Positions 7,939 through 15,859 of a stretch of DNA of 27,484 nt are shown here, piece by piece. Position 1 is the stretch's first letter, and every line of letters starts with the position of its first letter. Below the pieces are notes generated by a model that saw only the letters and a list, made by a program, of their open reading frames with translations, was not told where the DNA came from and did not search any database. This stretch comes from CAZIHO01 sp964538875 (GTDB lineage Bacteria > Pseudomonadota > Gammaproteobacteria > Chromatiales > Chromatiaceae): assembly GCA_964538875.1 (NCBI GenBank), contig CAZIHO010000039.1:1-27484 (forward strand). The letters are read 5' to 3'. The position numbers and the translations under genes were made by a program.

Positions 7939-8103
7939 TCAGTTGACGAACAGATAGACGCCGAGGGCGATCAAGAGCGCCAGCACCAGGGCCACCAGGT
8001 CCTCCCGCCGGTCGCTCTTGAAAATGGACAGGGCGGAACCCCGGTGGAACTTGGCGCCGGCCTGTTCCTGGAGATCGATGTCTTGGCTGCGGGGATCGGT
8101 CAT
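7939..8103 (-). CDS. Small single-pass membrane protein, 54 aa
   Basis: This short gene encodes a charged N-terminal half (starting MTDPRSQDIDLQEQ, then KSDRRED) and one C-terminal membrane helix (LVALVLALLIALGVYLFVN). The ATG at 8103 is preceded by GGGAGA with 6-base spacing, and that Shine-Dalgarno lies between the yeiH-like stop (8116-8118) and this start. It sits 12 bases after the transporter gene and 22 bases before uspA, so it is tightly embedded in the operon. No known family is recognised. A role as a small subunit or regulator of the exporter is the natural hypothesis. Confidence 0.7.
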   Translation of the reverse strand: MTDPRSQDIDLQEQAGAKFHRGSALSIFKSDRREDLVALVLALLIALGVYLFVN

Positions 8104-8115
8104 GGGGGGTCTCCC

Positions 8116-9672
8116 TTAGATGGTTTCGTGCACGAACAGGACCACGACGATCAGGGACAGCACCGCCTTGAGGGTACCGACCACGCCGCCGATCACCAGG
8201 GGCTGGCCGCCGGCCTGCTTGATGGACGCCAGGGTGATTTGCATCCCCAACCCCACCAGGCCAAAGGAGAACAGCCAGGTCAGCCAATCCCGGAACGCGG
8301 CGATTTTCTTGGCCGTGTGGATGACCGCCTTGCGGGCGTTCTTGAGCACCCCGTTGGCGTCCTTGGACAGCACCTTGGCGTTGACCAGGCCCCGCAACAC
8401 GTCGTCGTCATCCGGGGACATGAGCTTGCGGTTGTCCAGCAGCCGGCCGAGGGCGGCCTTCTGGTCCTCCCGCTTGATCTTGTCCAGTTCGGCGCGCAGT
8501 TTGTCCAGGTCCGCCGGCTTGAGCAACTTGTCGTCTTTGATGTTGTTGTCGAAATATTTGCCATGGTCATGCTGGGCCGGCGCGAACACGCCGGTGGAGG
8601 AGAGGGCGAACATGAGCAGGAAGCCAATGACGAAAATGGGGAACTTATCGAAAATCACCCGCCCCACGTTGACGCCCGGAGCGTTCTCTTCCCGCCGCAC
8701 ATACCAGACCGCCAGCCAGACGACGATGATGGGCAGCACCAGCACCCGGGTGATGTTAAAGATTTCCGCTACCTTGAGGGTTTCGATGCCATCCGGCTGG
8801 TAGGCCAGGGCCGCCCCCGCCACCTGGGCCGAATTCAGGATGCCGGTGCCGGCCCAGGCGCCGAATTGCACATGGCCGAGGTTCAGTACGTGGCCCACCA
8901 CCGGGAACAGGAACATGCAGGCCACGCCCCACAGCAGGATGGTGCCGATGGTGTAAGCGATTTCCACTGACTTGGCCTGGACCACCGGCGCTGCTGCGAC
9001 GGTGGCGGACACACCGCATACGCCCAGCCCCGCCGACAGCACGCCCCCCATGGAATTGGAAATGTTGCGGCGGGCGCCCATCCACAGGGTCAGCCCCACG
9101 GAGCCCAGCACGAAGGCGCCCACCATGACGATGGACAGCCCGCCCAGGGATTGCAGCTCGGCGGCGGAGTAGAGGGTGCCCAGCAGAATCACGCCGGTCT
9201 TGAGACCCAGCCGGGACAGGCGGACGCCGTTTTCCGCCCAGGCGGGCACCTTGAACACATTGACCACCAGAATGCCGGCCACGATGCCCAGCACCACATA
9301 GTTGAGGCCCAGCACGTCGTGAAGATACTTATCTCCCAGCACCGGCCCCGCCATTTTGCTGAGCACCGCCACGTAGGGCGCCAGGTACCAGCGGATCAGC
9401 ATGGCCAGCAGCAGGATGAAGGTGAGTCCCGCCACCGCCGACAGGTAATAGTCCAGATTGCCTTCCCGGTGGCTGCCGACCAGGTGCCAAATACCCACGA
9501 TCAGGGCGATGCCGCCGAATACGTAGGTTAGGGCTGGGATCTCCCAGGCCATCTTGTCGATGTCCAGATATTTGATGAGATCCGCTTGCAGTCCTTGGGC
9601 GACGCTGATCCCCAGGGCCAGCATGATGATTCCCATGATGAGCAACGCCGGGTGCTTGTGGGTGTAAACCAT
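8116..9672 (-). CDS. YeiH/UPF0324-family putative anion (sulfate) exporter with a large charged insert, 518 aa
   Basis: A multi-pass inner-membrane protein of the putative sulfate exporter family (Cons_hypoth698). Family features include LGLKTGVILLGTLYSAAEL, GLGVCGVSATVAAAPVV, AWAGTGILNSAQVAGAAL and the C-terminal LVGLGMQITLASIKQAGGQPL. It is longer than the usual 330-350 aa. The N-terminus has about 100 extra residues with several membrane helices, and residues about 361-459 form a hydrophilic Lys/Asp-rich insert before the last two helices. The substrate of the family is not firmly established. It is the first gene of a four-gene operon with a small membrane protein, UspA and an SRPBCC-like protein. 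A GGAGG lies 11 bases before the ATG. Confidence 0.85.
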   Translation of the reverse strand: MVYTHKHPALLIMGIIMLALGISVAQGLQADLIKYLDIDKMAWEIPALTYVFGGIALIVGIWHLVGSHREGNLDYYLSAVAGLTFILLLAMLIRWYLAPYVAVLSKMAGPVLGDKYLHDVLGLNYVVLGIVAGILVVNVFKVPAWAENGVRLSRLGLKTGVILLGTLYSAAELQSLGGLSIVMVGAFVLGSVGLTLWMGARRNISNSMGGVLSAGLGVCGVSATVAAAPVVQAKSVEIAYTIGTILLWGVACMFLFPVVGHVLNLGHVQFGAWAGTGILNSAQVAGAALAYQPDGIETLKVAEIFNITRVLVLPIIVVWLAVWYVRREENAPGVNVGRVIFDKFPIFVIGFLLMFALSSTGVFAPAQHDHGKYFDNNIKDDKLLKPADLDKLRAELDKIKREDQKAALGRLLDNRKLMSPDDDDVLRGLVNAKVLSKDANGVLKNARKAVIHTAKKIAAFRDWLTWLFSFGLVGLGMQITLASIKQAGGQPLVIGGVVGTLKAVLSLIVVVLFVHETI

Positions 9673-9729
9673 GGCTAGGGAGTCCTCCGAGGTAGGATGA
9701 TCTAGTTGGATTCGGGCAGGGGCAGGCCC

Positions 9730-9740
9730 TTTATATATAG
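9730..9740 (-). promoter_or_regulatory. Possible -10 element of the yeiH-like operon
   Basis: The only AT-rich tract in the spacer reads CTATATATAAA on the minus strand, about 60 bases before the yeiH-like ATG. It could supply a TATAAA or TATATA -10 box. No convincing -35 is found 17 bases upstream, so the promoter may need an activator or another sigma factor. Confidence 0.3.
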
Positions 9741-9774
9741 CCCGCTAGGTTTGATCCGCGCAAGGGGGGTTAGC

Positions 9775-10257
9775 CTAGGCCGGGCGGGGCGGAATCCAGC
9801 GCCGGACCGGCTCCGGGCCGGCCTGGCGCTGGAACCGTGCAAAATCCGGCCGCTCAGGGAACCGGACCAGATGGCTTAGGCAGCGGCAATCGCTGGCGCC
9901 AAAGCCCGGAAAGGGCCGCGTGGCGCCGGGCCAGCCCGCCAGCAGCTCCGCCCAGGCGTGTTCCCAGCGTTCTGGTCCGGGGCGGACCCAGATTTCCGCC
10001 ACCTGGCCCAGGGGACGCAGATAGTCCAGATGCCAATGGGGCCGGGCCGCCAGCCCCAGATGATGGCGGCAGCGGGCAGCCAGGCCGCCGGGACCCAGGG
10101 CGCTGCCCAGGTACAGATACCAGCCGGCGGCCACCGCCAGGGCGCCCAGCCGGCCCGCCGGGACCCGGCCGGGGCCGCTGATCCACAGCAGCAGGGCATA
10201 GCTGCCGGGGGCGGCGGGCAGATCCTGGTTCGGCCCTAGTAAAATCTCGTGGTTCAA
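9775..10257 (-). CDS. DUF123 / GIY-YIG-like (Uri superfamily) protein, 160 aa
   Basis: The protein matches the DUF123 pattern: GSYALLLWI, GRLGALAVAAGWYLYLGSALGPGGLAARCRHH, HWHLDYLR, WEHAWAELL and GFGASDCRCLSHLVRF. The YLYLGSA segment corresponds to the GIY-YIG core. Such proteins are small predicted nucleases of unknown biological role. The only available start is a TTG at 10255-10257; no ATG exists upstream in frame, and the Shine-Dalgarno is poor (a run of G about 10 bases upstream). The gene is divergent from metH, with 114 bases between the starts. Confidence 0.75.
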   Translation of the reverse strand: MNHEILLGPNQDLPAAPGSYALLLWISGPGRVPAGRLGALAVAAGWYLYLGSALGPGGLAARCRHHLGLAARPHWHLDYLRPLGQVAEIWVRPGPERWEHAWAELLAGWPGATRPFPGFGASDCRCLSHLVRFPERPDFARFQRQAGPEPVRRWIPPRPA

Positions 10258-10330
10258 GCGGATAATGCCCCCCGTGCGGCGACGCTGACCAGCCCCCAGG
10301 GGGCGGGATTCAGCCGCCCCAGGTCGCCAG

Positions 10331-10336
10331 TATAAT
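10331..10336 (+). promoter_or_regulatory. Perfect TATAAT -10 element upstream of metH
   Basis: TATAAT lies 36 bases before the metH ATG, predicting a leader of about 30 bases. The -35 position shows no good TTGACA match. A hairpin (GGGGCGG 10300-10306 with CCGCCCC 10314-10320) lies just upstream of the -10 and so is not in the transcript. The short leader leaves no room for a cobalamin or SAH riboswitch. Confidence 0.45.
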
Positions 10337-10371
10337 CGCCAACCCTTATCGCCTTATCCGAGTCCAGTCCC

Positions 10372-13300
10372 ATGTCTGATCGCGCCGCCCAGTTTGAAGC
10401 CCTGCTCGCCCAACGCATCCTGATCCTGGATGGCGCCATGGGCACCATGATCCAGCGTCACCAGTTGGACGAGGCCGCTTACCGGGGCGAGCGGTTCCGG
10501 GATTGGCACCGGGATCTGAAGGGCAATAACGACCTGCTGGTGCTCACCCAGCCCCAAATCATCGCCGGGATCCACGCCGCCTATCTGGAAGCGGGCGCTG
10601 ACATCATCGAAACCAATACCTTCAATGGCACCCGGGTGGCCATGGCTGACTACGGCATGGAGGACCTGGTCCCCGAGTTGAACCTGGCCGCCGCCCGCCT
10701 GGCCCGGCAAACGGCGGATCGCTTCAGCACCCCGGAGCGGCCCCGCTTCGTAGCCGGGGTGCTAGGGCCCACCAACCGTACCGCCAGTATCTCCCCGGAC
10801 GTGAATGATCCCGGCTTCCGCAACGTGGACTTCAACAGGCTAGCCCAGGGTTATGTGGAAGCGGCCCGGGCCCTGATCGAGGGCGGCGCGGATCTGCTGC
10901 TGATTGAAACCATTTTCGACACCCTGAACGCCAAGGCGGCCATTTTCGCCTGCGAGCAACTGTTCTCCGCCGAGGGCCACCGGCTGCCGGTCATGATTTC
11001 CGGCACCATCACCGACCAGTCCGGCCGCACCCTCACGGGTCAGACGGTGGAGGCCTTCTATAACAGCCTGCGCCACGCCCGGCCCATTTCCATGGGCCTC
11101 AATTGTGCCCTGGGTCCCTACGAGCTGCGTGCCCACATCGAGGACCTGAGCCGCGTCGCCGCCTGCCCGGTATCGGCCCATCCCAACGCTGGGCTGCCCA
11201 ACGACATGGGCGGCTACGACCTGACCCCGGAAGTGATGGCCACGGAGATCCGGGATTGGGCCCAGGCCGGGTTCCTGAACATCGTCGGCGGCTGCTGCGG
11301 CACCACGCCGGACCACATCCGCGCCATCGCCGCAGCGGTGGCGGGCCTGGCGCCCCGGCCGCTGCCGGACCTGCCCGGCGCCTGCCGCCTGTCTGGGCTG
11401 GAACCCCTCAACATCGACCCACGTCCCGGCCAGGGTCTGTTCGTCAACGTGGGGGAGCGGGCCAACGTCACCGGCTCGGCCCGCTTCAAGCGCCTGATCC
11501 TGGAAGGGGACTATGAAACCGCCCTCAGCGTGTGCCGGGAGCAGGTGGAAAACGGCGCCCAGGTGCTGGACATCAATCTGGACGAGGGCCTGTTGGACGG
11601 CGTGGCCGCCATGCGCCGCTTCCTGAACCTGTGCGCCGGCGAGCCCGCCATCGCCCAGGTGCCGGTGATGATCGACTCCTCCAAGTGGGAGATCATCGAG
11701 GCGGGATTGCAATGCGTCCAGGGCCGGCCCATCGTCAACTCCATTTCCCTCAAGGAGGGCGAGGCCAAATTTCTGGAGCAGGCGCGCCTGTGCCGCAATT
11801 ACGGAGCCTCGGTGGTGGTGATGGCGTTCGACGAACAGGGGCAGGCCACCGACTTGCCCCGGCGCATCGAGATCTGCACCCGCGCCTTTCGGCTATTGAC
11901 TGAACAGGCCGGGTTCGAGCCCAGCGATGTCATCTTCGACCCCAACATCCTCACCATCGCCACCGGCATGGAGGAACACAACCGCTACGGGCTGGAGTTC
12001 ATCGAGGCGGTGCGTTGGATCAAGGCCAACCTGCCCGGCGCCCTGGTATCCGGCGGCGTGTCCAACGTGTCCTTCGCGTTCCGGGGCAACAATCCGGTGC
12101 GGGAGGCGATTCACGCCGCCTTTCTGTACCGGGCGATCCAGGCCGGCATGGACATGGGCATCGTCAATGCTGGCGCCCTGCCGGTGTATGACGACATTCC
12201 CGCCGAACTGCGGGACGCGGTGGAGGAGGTGTTGCTGGACCAGCGGCCGGATGCCACCGAGCGCCTGGTGGCCCTGGCCCCCAATTACCAGGGCAGTGGC
12301 GCGGTGGCGGCCAGCAGCCGGGACGGGGACGAGTGGCGTTCCTGGCCGGTGGCCCAGCGCCTGGCCCACGCTCTGGTCAAGGGCATCACCGACCATATCG
12401 ACGCGGACACTGCGGAAGCCTTGCAGGAGTTGGGGCGGCCCCTGGAGGTGATCGAGGGGCCCCTGATGGACGGCATGAACCGGGTCGGCGACCTGTTTGG
12501 CGCCGGCAAGATGTTTCTGCCCCAGGTGGTCAAGTCGGCGCGGGTCATGAAAAAGGCGGTGGCCTACCTGGAGCCCTACCTGGCGGCGGAAAAGTCGGGC
12601 GGTGCCCAGACCCAGGGGCGCATCCTGCTGGCCACGGTCAAGGGCGACGTGCATGACATCGGCAAGAATATCGTCGGCGTGGTGCTTCAGTGCAACAACT
12701 ACGAGGTCATCGACCTGGGCGTCATGGTGCCGGCGGACGATATTCTGCGCGCCGTCCGGGACAAGGAGGTGGACATTCTCGGCCTATCCGGCCTCATTAC
12801 CCCGTCCCTGGACGAAATGGTGCATCTAGCCAAGGAGTTGCAGCGCCAGGGCTTCCAACTGCCGCTCATGATCGGCGGCGCCACCACCTCCAAGGCCCAT
12901 ACGGCGATCAAGATCGAGCCCCAGTACCAGGGCCCGGTGATCTATGTGCCGGATGCGTCCCGGGCCGCCGGGGTGGCCACTAGTCTGATGTCGGACCAGC
13001 AACGGGACGCCTACCTCGCCGAAGTGCGGGCTGAATACGCGGAGATTCGCGCCCGGCGCGCCGCCCAGGACGAGACCCGGAACCTGCTGCCCCTGGCGGC
13101 GGCCCGGGCCAACCCCACCCCCATCGACTGGTCCAGCTACCAACCCCCTCTGCCCAACGCCTGCCAGCCCGGCTACCAGCCGGGTCCCGGCGTCAAGCTG
13201 GAACGCCTCGCCCAGGCCGCGGGTGCGGTGGCGACCCTGCTCCAACTGGATGACATTCCCCTGGCGGAACTCATCCCCTACATCGACTGGACCTTTTTCT

Positions 13301-14136
13301 TTCACGCCTGGCAACTGCGGGGCCGCTTCCCCCAGATCCTGGACGACCCCGAGAAAGGCGAGGAGGCGCGCCGGCTGTTCGCCGACGCCCAGGCGCAACT
13401 GGCCCAGATTCAAACCGGCGGCTGGCTCAAGGCGCGGGCGGTGGTGGGCCTGTTCCCGGCGGCGGCGGACGGCGACGACGTGCGGCTGTACAGCCACCCA
13501 AGCGCCCCGGAGCAACTGGCCTGCTTCCATCAATTGCGTAAGCAGGGCCGCCAGCCCAGCGGCCGTCCCAACGAATGTCTGGGGGATTTCGTGCTACCGG
13601 CCGGGGCAGGCCGCCGGGATTGGATCGGCGCCTTCGCCTGCGCGGCGGGGGAGGGCATCGACGCCAAGCTGGCGGAATTTGCCGCCGACCACGACGATTA
13701 TCAATCCATCATGCTCAAGGCCCTGGCGGATCGTTTGGCCGAAGCCCTGGCGGAATGGTTGCACGCCCAGGTGCGGCGCGACTGGTGGGGCTACGCGGCG
13801 GACGAGGCCCTGAACGAGGCGGACCTGATCGCCGAGCGCTACGTCGGCATCCGCCCTGCCATCGGCTACCCGGCCAGTCCGGACCACACCGAGAAGGACA
13901 CCCTCTGGCGCCTGCTCCAGGTCCAGGAGCGGGCCGGCATCCACCTGACGGAAGCCAAGGCCATGGTACCCACCGCCGCCGTCAGTGGACTCTATTTCGC
14001 CCACCCGGCGGCCCGCTACTTCGCCGTGGGCAAGCTCAACCGGGATCAGGTGGAGGACTATGCCCGCCGCAAGGGCATGGACCTGGCCGAGATGGAACGC
14101 TGGCTCGGGCCCAACTTGGCCTACGAGGCCGGCTAA
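10372..14136 (+). CDS. metH: Cobalamin-dependent methionine synthase, 1254 aa
   Basis: MetH transfers the methyl group of 5-methyltetrahydrofolate to homocysteine via methylcobalamin in the cytoplasm. All four modules are present in the usual order. The homocysteine domain (about 1-330) has zinc ligands Cys245, Cys308 and Cys309. The pterin domain (about 355-650) begins FVNVGERANVTGSARF. The cobalamin domain has the DxHxxG motif with axial His761, plus GLSGLITPSLDEM and GGATTS. The C-terminal AdoMet reactivation domain (about 920-1250) has RPAIGYPASPDHTEK. The length is close to E. coli MetH (1227 aa). ATG 10372 is chosen because the homocysteine domain begins at once; the Shine-Dalgarno is weak. 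It is a single-gene unit with a hairpin after the stop. Confidence 0.97.
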   Translation: MSDRAAQFEALLAQRILILDGAMGTMIQRHQLDEAAYRGERFRDWHRDLKGNNDLLVLTQPQIIAGIHAAYLEAGADIIETNTFNGTRVAMADYGMEDLVPELNLAAARLARQTADRFSTPERPRFVAGVLGPTNRTASISPDVNDPGFRNVDFNRLAQGYVEAARALIEGGADLLLIETIFDTLNAKAAIFACEQLFSAEGHRLPVMISGTITDQSGRTLTGQTVEAFYNSLRHARPISMGLNCALGPYELRAHIEDLSRVAACPVSAHPNAGLPNDMGGYDLTPEVMATEIRDWAQAGFLNIVGGCCGTTPDHIRAIAAAVAGLAPRPLPDLPGACRLSGLEPLNIDPRPGQGLFVNVGERANVTGSARFKRLILEGDYETALSVCREQVENGAQVLDINLDEGLLDGVAAMRRFLNLCAGEPAIAQVPVMIDSSKWEIIEAGLQCVQGRPIVNSISLKEGEAKFLEQARLCRNYGASVVVMAFDEQGQATDLPRRIEICTRAFRLLTEQAGFEPSDVIFDPNILTIATGMEEHNRYGLEFIEAVRWIKANLPGALVSGGVSNVSFAFRGNNPVREAIHAAFLYRAIQAGMDMGIVNAGALPVYDDIPAELRDAVEEVLLDQRPDATERLVALAPNYQGSGAVAASSRDGDEWRSWPVAQRLAHALVKGITDHIDADTAEALQELGRPLEVIEGPLMDGMNRVGDLFGAGKMFLPQVVKSARVMKKAVAYLEPYLAAEKSGGAQTQGRILLATVKGDVHDIGKNIVGVVLQCNNYEVIDLGVMVPADDILRAVRDKEVDILGLSGLITPSLDEMVHLAKELQRQGFQLPLMIGGATTSKAHTAIKIEPQYQGPVIYVPDASRAAGVATSLMSDQQRDAYLAEVRAEYAEIRARRAAQDETRNLLPLAAARANPTPIDWSSYQPPLPNACQPGYQPGPGVKLERLAQAAGAVATLLQLDDIPLAELIPYIDWTFFFHAWQLRGRFPQILDDPEKGEEARRLFADAQAQLAQIQTGGWLKARAVVGLFPAAADGDDVRLYSHPSAPEQLACFHQLRKQGRQPSGRPNECLGDFVLPAGAGRRDWIGAFACAAGEGIDAKLAEFAADHDDYQSIMLKALADRLAEALAEWLHAQVRRDWWGYAADEALNEADLIAERYVGIRPAIGYPASPDHTEKDTLWRLLQVQERAGIHLTEAKAMVPTAAVSGLYFAHPAARYFAVGKLNRDQVEDYARRKGMDLAEMERWLGPNLAYEAG

Positions 14137-14153
14137 GGCGAAATTACCGAGGC

Positions 14154-14187
14154 GGAAGCGCCAGGCCGGATGGGGCCTGGCGGTTCC
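14154..14187 (+). terminator. Hairpin downstream of metH
   Basis: A perfect 9-base-pair stem (14159-14167 with 14174-14182, 6-base loop) is extended by GGAA/TTCC arms beyond a G-G mismatch. It starts 18 bases after the metH stop. No T-run follows, so termination may be weak or assisted. Confidence 0.45.
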
Positions 14188-14444
14188 GGAGGCAGCACCC
14201 CCGGGTCCAGCCAACTTCCTGCTGCAACTCTCTGTATTTAGATCAATACAATCTCTCAGGCCCGGACTAATCCGGGTTCCCGCCCGCCCACCGTCATGCC
14301 CCTGCCCGGCGGGCAATTGCTCAAAAACTCCGTGGACTATTGGGCTGGTGGCCACTGCTCAACATACTAGACTGAGTTTGTCGGAAATAGCGATTCGACG
14401 GGTCCGCAGATGTGGTTTACCGAACCTCACAGAGGAGCCTGACA
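14188..14444 (+). promoter_or_regulatory. Intergenic region with probable promoter of the AhpD-like gene
   Basis: No gene is seen between the metH hairpin and 14445. A candidate promoter has TTGGGC (14340-14345), a 17-base spacer and CATACT (14363-14368, four of six matching). Farther upstream an AT-rich 18-base imperfect palindrome (14233-14250, arms TGTATT and AATACA) stands out against the GC-rich background and could be a regulator site. Both are weak calls. Confidence 0.35.
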
Positions 14445-14828
14445 ATGGATCGAGAAATGGTCTATCGCGACATAACCGCAACTTTTGGCTTGGTGCCAAC
14501 CTTCATGAAAAGCCTCCCGGACTCCTCCCTGGCGCTGGAGTGGGAGTTGTTCAAGCGCGTCCAGTTGGAGGAGGGACCTATCCCCAACAAGTACCGGGAA
14601 CTGATCGGGGTGGCTATCGCCGCCGTGACCAAGTGCCGCTACTGCGCCACTTTCCACACCGAGATTGCCCGCCTCAACGGTGCCACCGACGCCGAGATCG
14701 AGGATGCGGTTCATTACGCCAAGTCCAGCGCCGGATGGAGCGCCTACCTCAATGGCCTGCAGGTGGACTACGACCAGTTCCGGGACGAACTGGGTCAGGC
14801 CTGCGACTTCGTGCGCAGCCGGAGCTGA
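14445..14828 (+). CDS. Carboxymuconolactone decarboxylase / AhpD-like protein, 127 aa
   Basis: A small all-helical protein of the CMD/AhpD-like superfamily. The redox motif KCRYCATFHTE supplies Cys64, Cys67 and His71 in the EX..CxxCxxxH arrangement typical of AhpD-like peroxidase/disulfide reductases. This supports a thiol-based antioxidant role rather than a decarboxylase one. The ATG at 14445 is preceded by GAGGAG at 7 bases; an upstream in-frame start at 14412 lacks a ribosome site. No alkyl hydroperoxide reductase partner is adjacent, so the electron donor and substrate are not shown. A short hairpin follows immediately after the stop. Confidence 0.85.
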   Translation: MDREMVYRDITATFGLVPTFMKSLPDSSLALEWELFKRVQLEEGPIPNKYRELIGVAIAAVTKCRYCATFHTEIARLNGATDAEIEDAVHYAKSSAGWSAYLNGLQVDYDQFRDELGQACDFVRSRS

Positions 14829-14844
14829 CCAGGCAGCCGCCTGG
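14829..14844 (+). terminator. Short hairpin abutting the AhpD-like stop codon
   Basis: Perfect 6-base-pair inverted repeat CCAGGC-AGCC-GCCTGG begins at the base after TGA. It has no T-run; it may act as a weak terminator or an mRNA 3'-end stabiliser. Confidence 0.35.
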
Positions 14845-14950
14845 CGCCCGCTAGCCGGTCCGTACTGGCGCTGATTGGCGCGGTGCCGGTGTCTGGGAAC
14901 CGGGCGGGCCGCCGTTCCCGTTACTCCACCACCTACCTCCCGTCGGTGGA

Positions 14951-15155
14951 TACCAGGGTCACCACCCCATCCGAGGCGCCAGCCCCTGGTAACCCATCAA
15001 GGCCATTTTGCTCCCAGCGGGGCGATTCCTCTGCTTCGCCAACCTGGCGGTAGGAGAGAGCGTCCCCGTTGGACCGCAACCCTCGTCAAGCCAATCAATT
15101 CCCTAAAAACCTCAAAACCGTCTGCCGGGCTGCAAGCGACAAAGTCTATCGCTTG
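14951..15155 (+). ncRNA. Candidate structured RNA of three successive hairpins, function unknown
   Basis: The 390-base stretch from 14829 to 15218 has no credible gene but three stems. Stem A pairs 14951-14958 with 14984-14991 (TACCAGGG/CCCTGGTA, 8 perfect pairs). Stem B is a nested long hairpin: CGGGGCG (15018-15024) with CG and CCCCG (15061-15068, one bulged T), then TCCT (15027-15030) with AGGA (15052-15055), then CGCCA (15037-15041) with TGGCG (15045-15049). Stem C pairs 15133-15139 with 15149-15155 (CAAGCGA/TCGCTTG, 7 pairs). The strand is assumed from the downstream gene. It matches no riboswitch class I can recognise. It could be a 5' leader element of the gene at 15219 or a free small RNA. 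Confidence 0.3.
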
Positions 15156-15218
15156 GCCGTGGTTTCATAGGCACCCTCCCCGCCGCGCCGGGGTTCACCA
15201 TGGCCAGAGGAGTTGCCC

Positions 15219-15644
15219 ATGTCTAGCGATGTCGCCAACCGGTTGTCCCCTGAGTGCTGCCCCGGTGCCGGGTGGCCGGACCCAGCGGTCCAGTTGGAGG
15301 ACGAGCATGGGCCGGTCAAGTATGTCCCCAGGAATCTGGAGGTGGCCGTGCGGGCCCGGGGCCGGTTGTTCGCGGAACAGTACCCCTTCGCGCCGGGCGA
15401 TTTGGTGACCTGGAAGCCGGGTCTGAAAAACCGTTCTCAGCCCGGCTACGCCCGTCCCGCCGTGGTGCTGGCGGTGCTGGAAACCCCGGTTTCAGCCGGC
15501 CGCCAGGGATCAGGGCCGCCGGGTCCCGGCGAGCCCCTGGATCTGGTGCTGGGGGTCTTGGTGGATGCCGGACCCCACCGGGGCGCCTTCCTGGCCTGGC
15601 ATTTCAATAGCCGTCGCTTCAACCCCTGGATCGAGGAGGTTTGA
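15219..15644 (+). CDS. Conserved small hypothetical protein, 141 aa
   Basis: No named function is recognised. The N-terminal 55 residues are low in order-promoting content. From about residue 60 there is a compact beta-rich region with FAPGDLVTWKPGLKNRSQPG, ARPAVVLAVLETPV, EPLDLVLGVLVDAG and FLAWHFNSRRFNPW. This resembles small SH3-like-barrel proteins of unknown role found in many proteobacteria. ATG 15219 is chosen because AGAGGAG precedes it by 6 bases; a TTG two codons earlier overlaps that site. A second strong Shine-Dalgarno (GAGGAGG, 15633-15639) lies inside its 3' end, pointing to a former downstream gene. It follows the structured region 14951-15155, which may be its leader. Confidence 0.65.
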   Translation: MSSDVANRLSPECCPGAGWPDPAVQLEDEHGPVKYVPRNLEVAVRARGRLFAEQYPFAPGDLVTWKPGLKNRSQPGYARPAVVLAVLETPVSAGRQGSGPPGPGEPLDLVLGVLVDAGPHRGAFLAWHFNSRRFNPWIEEV

Positions 15645-15646
15645 CC

Positions 15647-15816
15647 ATACATTTTCACCGCACCCTATGGCTGGCCGAATAGCCCCCTTTCATGGCCCGC
15701 CCGGCACCGGCAAGACGACGTTCGCGGATACAGGGTGTGACCCCCGGCGAGGTGGCCACCCTGTTCCGCCAACGCAACCTGCCCGGCATTGTGGCTGGCC
15801 GCCGCAACCGGAACTG
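15647..15816 (+). pseudogene. Possible debris of a dead ATPase gene
   Basis: Right after the previous gene, GAGGAGG (15633-15639) is followed at normal spacing by ATA rather than ATG (15647). The frame it opens reads IHFHRTLWLAE and then stops at TAG. In a second frame, at about 15691-15723, a perfect Walker A motif (HGPPGTGKTTF) appears. In a third frame, from 15734, GVTPGEVATLFRQRNLPG looks protein-like before running into a stop. Three coding-like fragments in three frames, a strong orphan ribosome site and a lost start suggest a decayed gene, perhaps an AAA-type ATPase. The fragments are short, so chance is not excluded. Confidence 0.35.
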
Positions 15817-15821
15817 CTCGA

Positions 15822-15853
15822 CCGCCTGACCCGTGCGACGCCGGGTCAGGCGG
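15822..15853 (-). terminator. Strong hairpin downstream of the recCBD operon
   Basis: A perfect 12-base-pair stem (15822-15833 with 15842-15853) with an 8-base loop lies 6 bases after the recD stop on the minus strand. It lacks a T-run but is symmetrical and sits between convergent units, so it may stop transcription from both sides. Confidence 0.5.
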
Positions 15854-15859
15854 TGGCCT

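Noticed and set aside
10258..10371. Possible cobalamin or SAH riboswitch upstream of metH
   Set aside because: The predicted leader is only about 30 bases and shows no cobalamin-box or SAH-type pattern; the hairpin seen lies upstream of the -10.
12826..13533. Long antisense open frames inside metH, and similar ones opposite recB, recC, yeiH and the kinase gene
   Set aside because: They are low-complexity shadows of real genes in GC-rich DNA, without motifs or ribosome sites.
14875..15408. A 177-codon plus-strand open frame across the structured intergenic region
   Set aside because: It is rich in Pro, Arg and Ser from GC-biased random sequence, has no ribosome site, and overlaps both the hairpins and the better-supported gene at 15219.
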